Origin: Leptospiraceae bacterium
GTDB lineage: Bacteria; Spirochaetota; Leptospiria; Leptospirales; Leptospiraceae
Direction of reading: 5' to 3'
Length of the DNA: 64,000 bases
Assembly (NCBI GenBank): GCA_016711485.1
Contig: JADJSX010000014.1
Location: forward strand, 62,001 to 126,000
The notes under the pieces are model-generated. The model searched no databases. It was not told where the DNA came from and saw nothing but the letters and a program-made list of their open reading frames with translations. Both the position numbers and the translations under genes were made by a program. This document shows positions 62,859-64,000 of this stretch, in pieces; position 1 is the first letter of the stretch, and each line of letters starts with the position of its first letter.

Positions 62859-64000
62859 TCACTCGATTATAAAGACTCTTTCTCTTGCGCGGCTTAGGGC
62901 GACGTATAACTCACAACGTTCATACATATTCATTAAAGAGAGATTTTCTAAAACAAAGGATTTTGATTTTAGAAAAAGTACAATGCACCTAAACTCTAGT
63001 CCTTTCACTCTTCGAATCGTTCCAACGCGAAATCCAGTATACTCTGATTTGTCAGATTTTTGGTAAGTAAGTTCAAACATAGAAAATCCAAGTTTTCGGA
63101 AATTAGAAAGAAAGTCTGGATTATCGTTTTCTCTATAAATAATACAAATTTCATTTTCGACCACACCTTCTTTTTTTAAAGATAGTAAAGTTTCTTTTAA
63201 TTTCAAATAGGCATCTTCTTCATTGAATGATTTAATTATGGTTGGTTCAGGACCGGTAAATGTTGAGTATTCTCCATGAATCATCATTGAATCGTCTGTA
63301 AACTCAGTTAATTCTTCCGATTTCAAAATAGATTGAGCATACTTTCTAATTTGTTCAGAAGTTCTATAATTTACTTTAAGTTTTTTGGACTTACCTTTAA
63401 TATCCAATCCGGCTTTGGAAAAAGGTATATGATTTCGATAAATTCTCTGCTGACTATCTCCAGCTAGTGTTAAGCTGTTTGTAGAATTTATTTCTATTCC
63501 AGATGCAGATTTCAAAAACCGTAAGGCTTCAATCGTCATGTCTTGGACTTCATCGACTAGAATATGATTAAATGGAAATTTATTTTTTGACTCCAGATAA
63601 TTTTTCGCTTCATGAACTAATTGTTCTGCAGTCATATAATTTCTTACTTTTAATTCATATTCAAATTTTTCGAAAATGTTCCAGATTAAATCTCTATCTT
63701 TTCGTAATAATTTTCCCTTTCCTTTTCTGACTGTAGTAAAATAATCTTCTCGGGAATAAACACCCATTAGCTCCTTTACCTCAATATACTCATTTAGTAA
63801 TTCTTCCTGAGTTAGTGAGAGTTCGAGAGGAAAATTTTTACAGGCAAGTTCCCAACAAATTTTAAAATCTTTATCTTCTTTTTGGATTAAGTTTCCACTC
63901 CAACCGGTTTGTTTACAAATCTCTTTAACAAATTCATAAAGATTTGTAATTTTAACAGACGATATTTTATCTTCAATTAATTTAAACAAAAGATCTTTGA
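62859..64000 (-). CDS. UvrD/Rep-type helicase, C-terminal part (5' end outside window)
   Basis: About 380 codons remain and the frame is open to the window edge, so the start lies outside. Visible superfamily 1 motifs in order: Walker B HILVDEVQDMTIEALRFL, motif III-like LTLAGDSQQRIYRNHIPF, motif IV LKVNYRTSEQIRKYAQS, a NYRT arginine, then VGTIRRVKGLEFRCIVLF and the final LYVALSRARERVFII (motif VI). The Walker A motif must lie in the missing part. Proteins of this kind unwind DNA in repair, or belong to stand-alone helicases of accessory function; more cannot be said. Confidence 0.85.
   Translation of the reverse strand, partial: KDLLFKLIEDKISSVKITNLYEFVKEICKQTGWSGNLIQKEDKDFKICWELACKNFPLELSLTQEELLNEYIEVKELMGVYSREDYFTTVRKGKGKLLRKDRDLIWNIFEKFEYELKVRNYMTAEQLVHEAKNYLESKNKFPFNHILVDEVQDMTIEALRFLKSASGIEINSTNSLTLAGDSQQRIYRNHIPFSKAGLDIKGKSKKLKVNYRTSEQIRKYAQSILKSEELTEFTDDSMMIHGEYSTFTGPEPTIIKSFNEEDAYLKLKETLLSLKKEGVVENEICIIYRENDNPDFLSNFRKLGFSMFELTYQKSDKSEYTGFRVGTIRRVKGLEFRCIVLFLKSKSFVLENLSLMNMYERCELYVALSRARERVFIIE

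Noticed and set aside
1..64000. CRISPR array, prophage, restriction-modification or other defence island
   Set aside because: No regularly spaced repeats, integrase, phage structural gene, methylase-nuclease pair or known defence effector was seen. The helicase fragment at the right edge could belong to something outside the window but cannot be judged.

Overview
The window looks like chromosomal DNA of a spirochaete in or near the family Leptospiraceae. It is AT-rich. It encodes a spirochaetal core flagellin (FlaB), proteins resembling the Leptospira families DUF1564 and DUF1577, a tandem pair of small lipoproteins of a Leptospira-like type, and many hybrid sensory proteins. No rRNA, tRNA, CRISPR array, prophage or complete insertion sequence was seen. 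Species cannot be named from the sequence alone.

Layout. 1-3101 (minus): methionyl-tRNA formyltransferase (cut by the window edge), a flotillin and its NfeD-like partner. 3445-9107: a DUF1564-like protein, an LptC-like lipoprotein, a SulP anion transporter split by a frameshift into a membrane part and a STAS/cNMP part, a membrane protein and a TPM-domain protein. 9814-14110 (minus): surface-polysaccharide genes (methyltransferase, two glycosyltransferase-type proteins, GDP-L-fucose synthase, GmhA). 14152-18751: GAF-adenylate cyclase, MTA/SAH nucleosidase-like protein, GpsA, DUF1577-like protein. 19367-22606 (plus): the peroxide-defence operon ahpC-ahpF-oxyR with a clear promoter. 22686-29362: TerB-J-domain protein, flavin reductase, then a compact plus-strand operon of a KefB-type antiporter, a divergent chemoreceptor-like protein and an ODP-type di-iron MBL protein, and a TPR protein. 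29886-33979 (minus): CheW, a membrane protein, a 31-residue basic ribosomal-type protein, mannose-1-phosphate guanylyltransferase, Hfq, MiaA and a zinc-ribbon protein. 34085-43516: hydrolase, a secreted protein with a broken signal peptide, STAS plus J-domain pair, glycosyltransferase, acyl-CoA dehydrogenase, Hpt, SixA-like phosphatase, queuosine-precursor transporter, a REC-PAS-ATPase protein and isocitrate dehydrogenase. 44019-49138: DUF2892 protein divergent from a TolC-RND efflux operon, with three operator-like palindromes between them and an in-frame stop in the RND gene. 49287-58260: two large hybrid kinases, a diguanylate cyclase response regulator and a REC-HPt protein. 58582-64000: flaB with a structured leader, lipoprotein pair, CapA-like protein, PilZ protein and the C-terminal part of a UvrD-type helicase.

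The most interesting items are: (i) the two-gene pairing of a degenerate chemoreceptor-like helical protein with an ODP-type di-iron protein, a possible split oxygen or redox sensor; (ii) two tandem hairpins with AAGGAN hexaloops in the flaB leader, the second enclosing the ribosome binding site, an arrangement expected for CsrA control; (iii) three evenly phased palindromes in front of the efflux operon; (iv) two or three families of short inverted-repeat elements scattered between genes; (v) three separate coding disruptions (SulP frameshift, RND nonsense codon, signal-peptide homopolymer slip), which are either recent decay, switching, or sequence errors.
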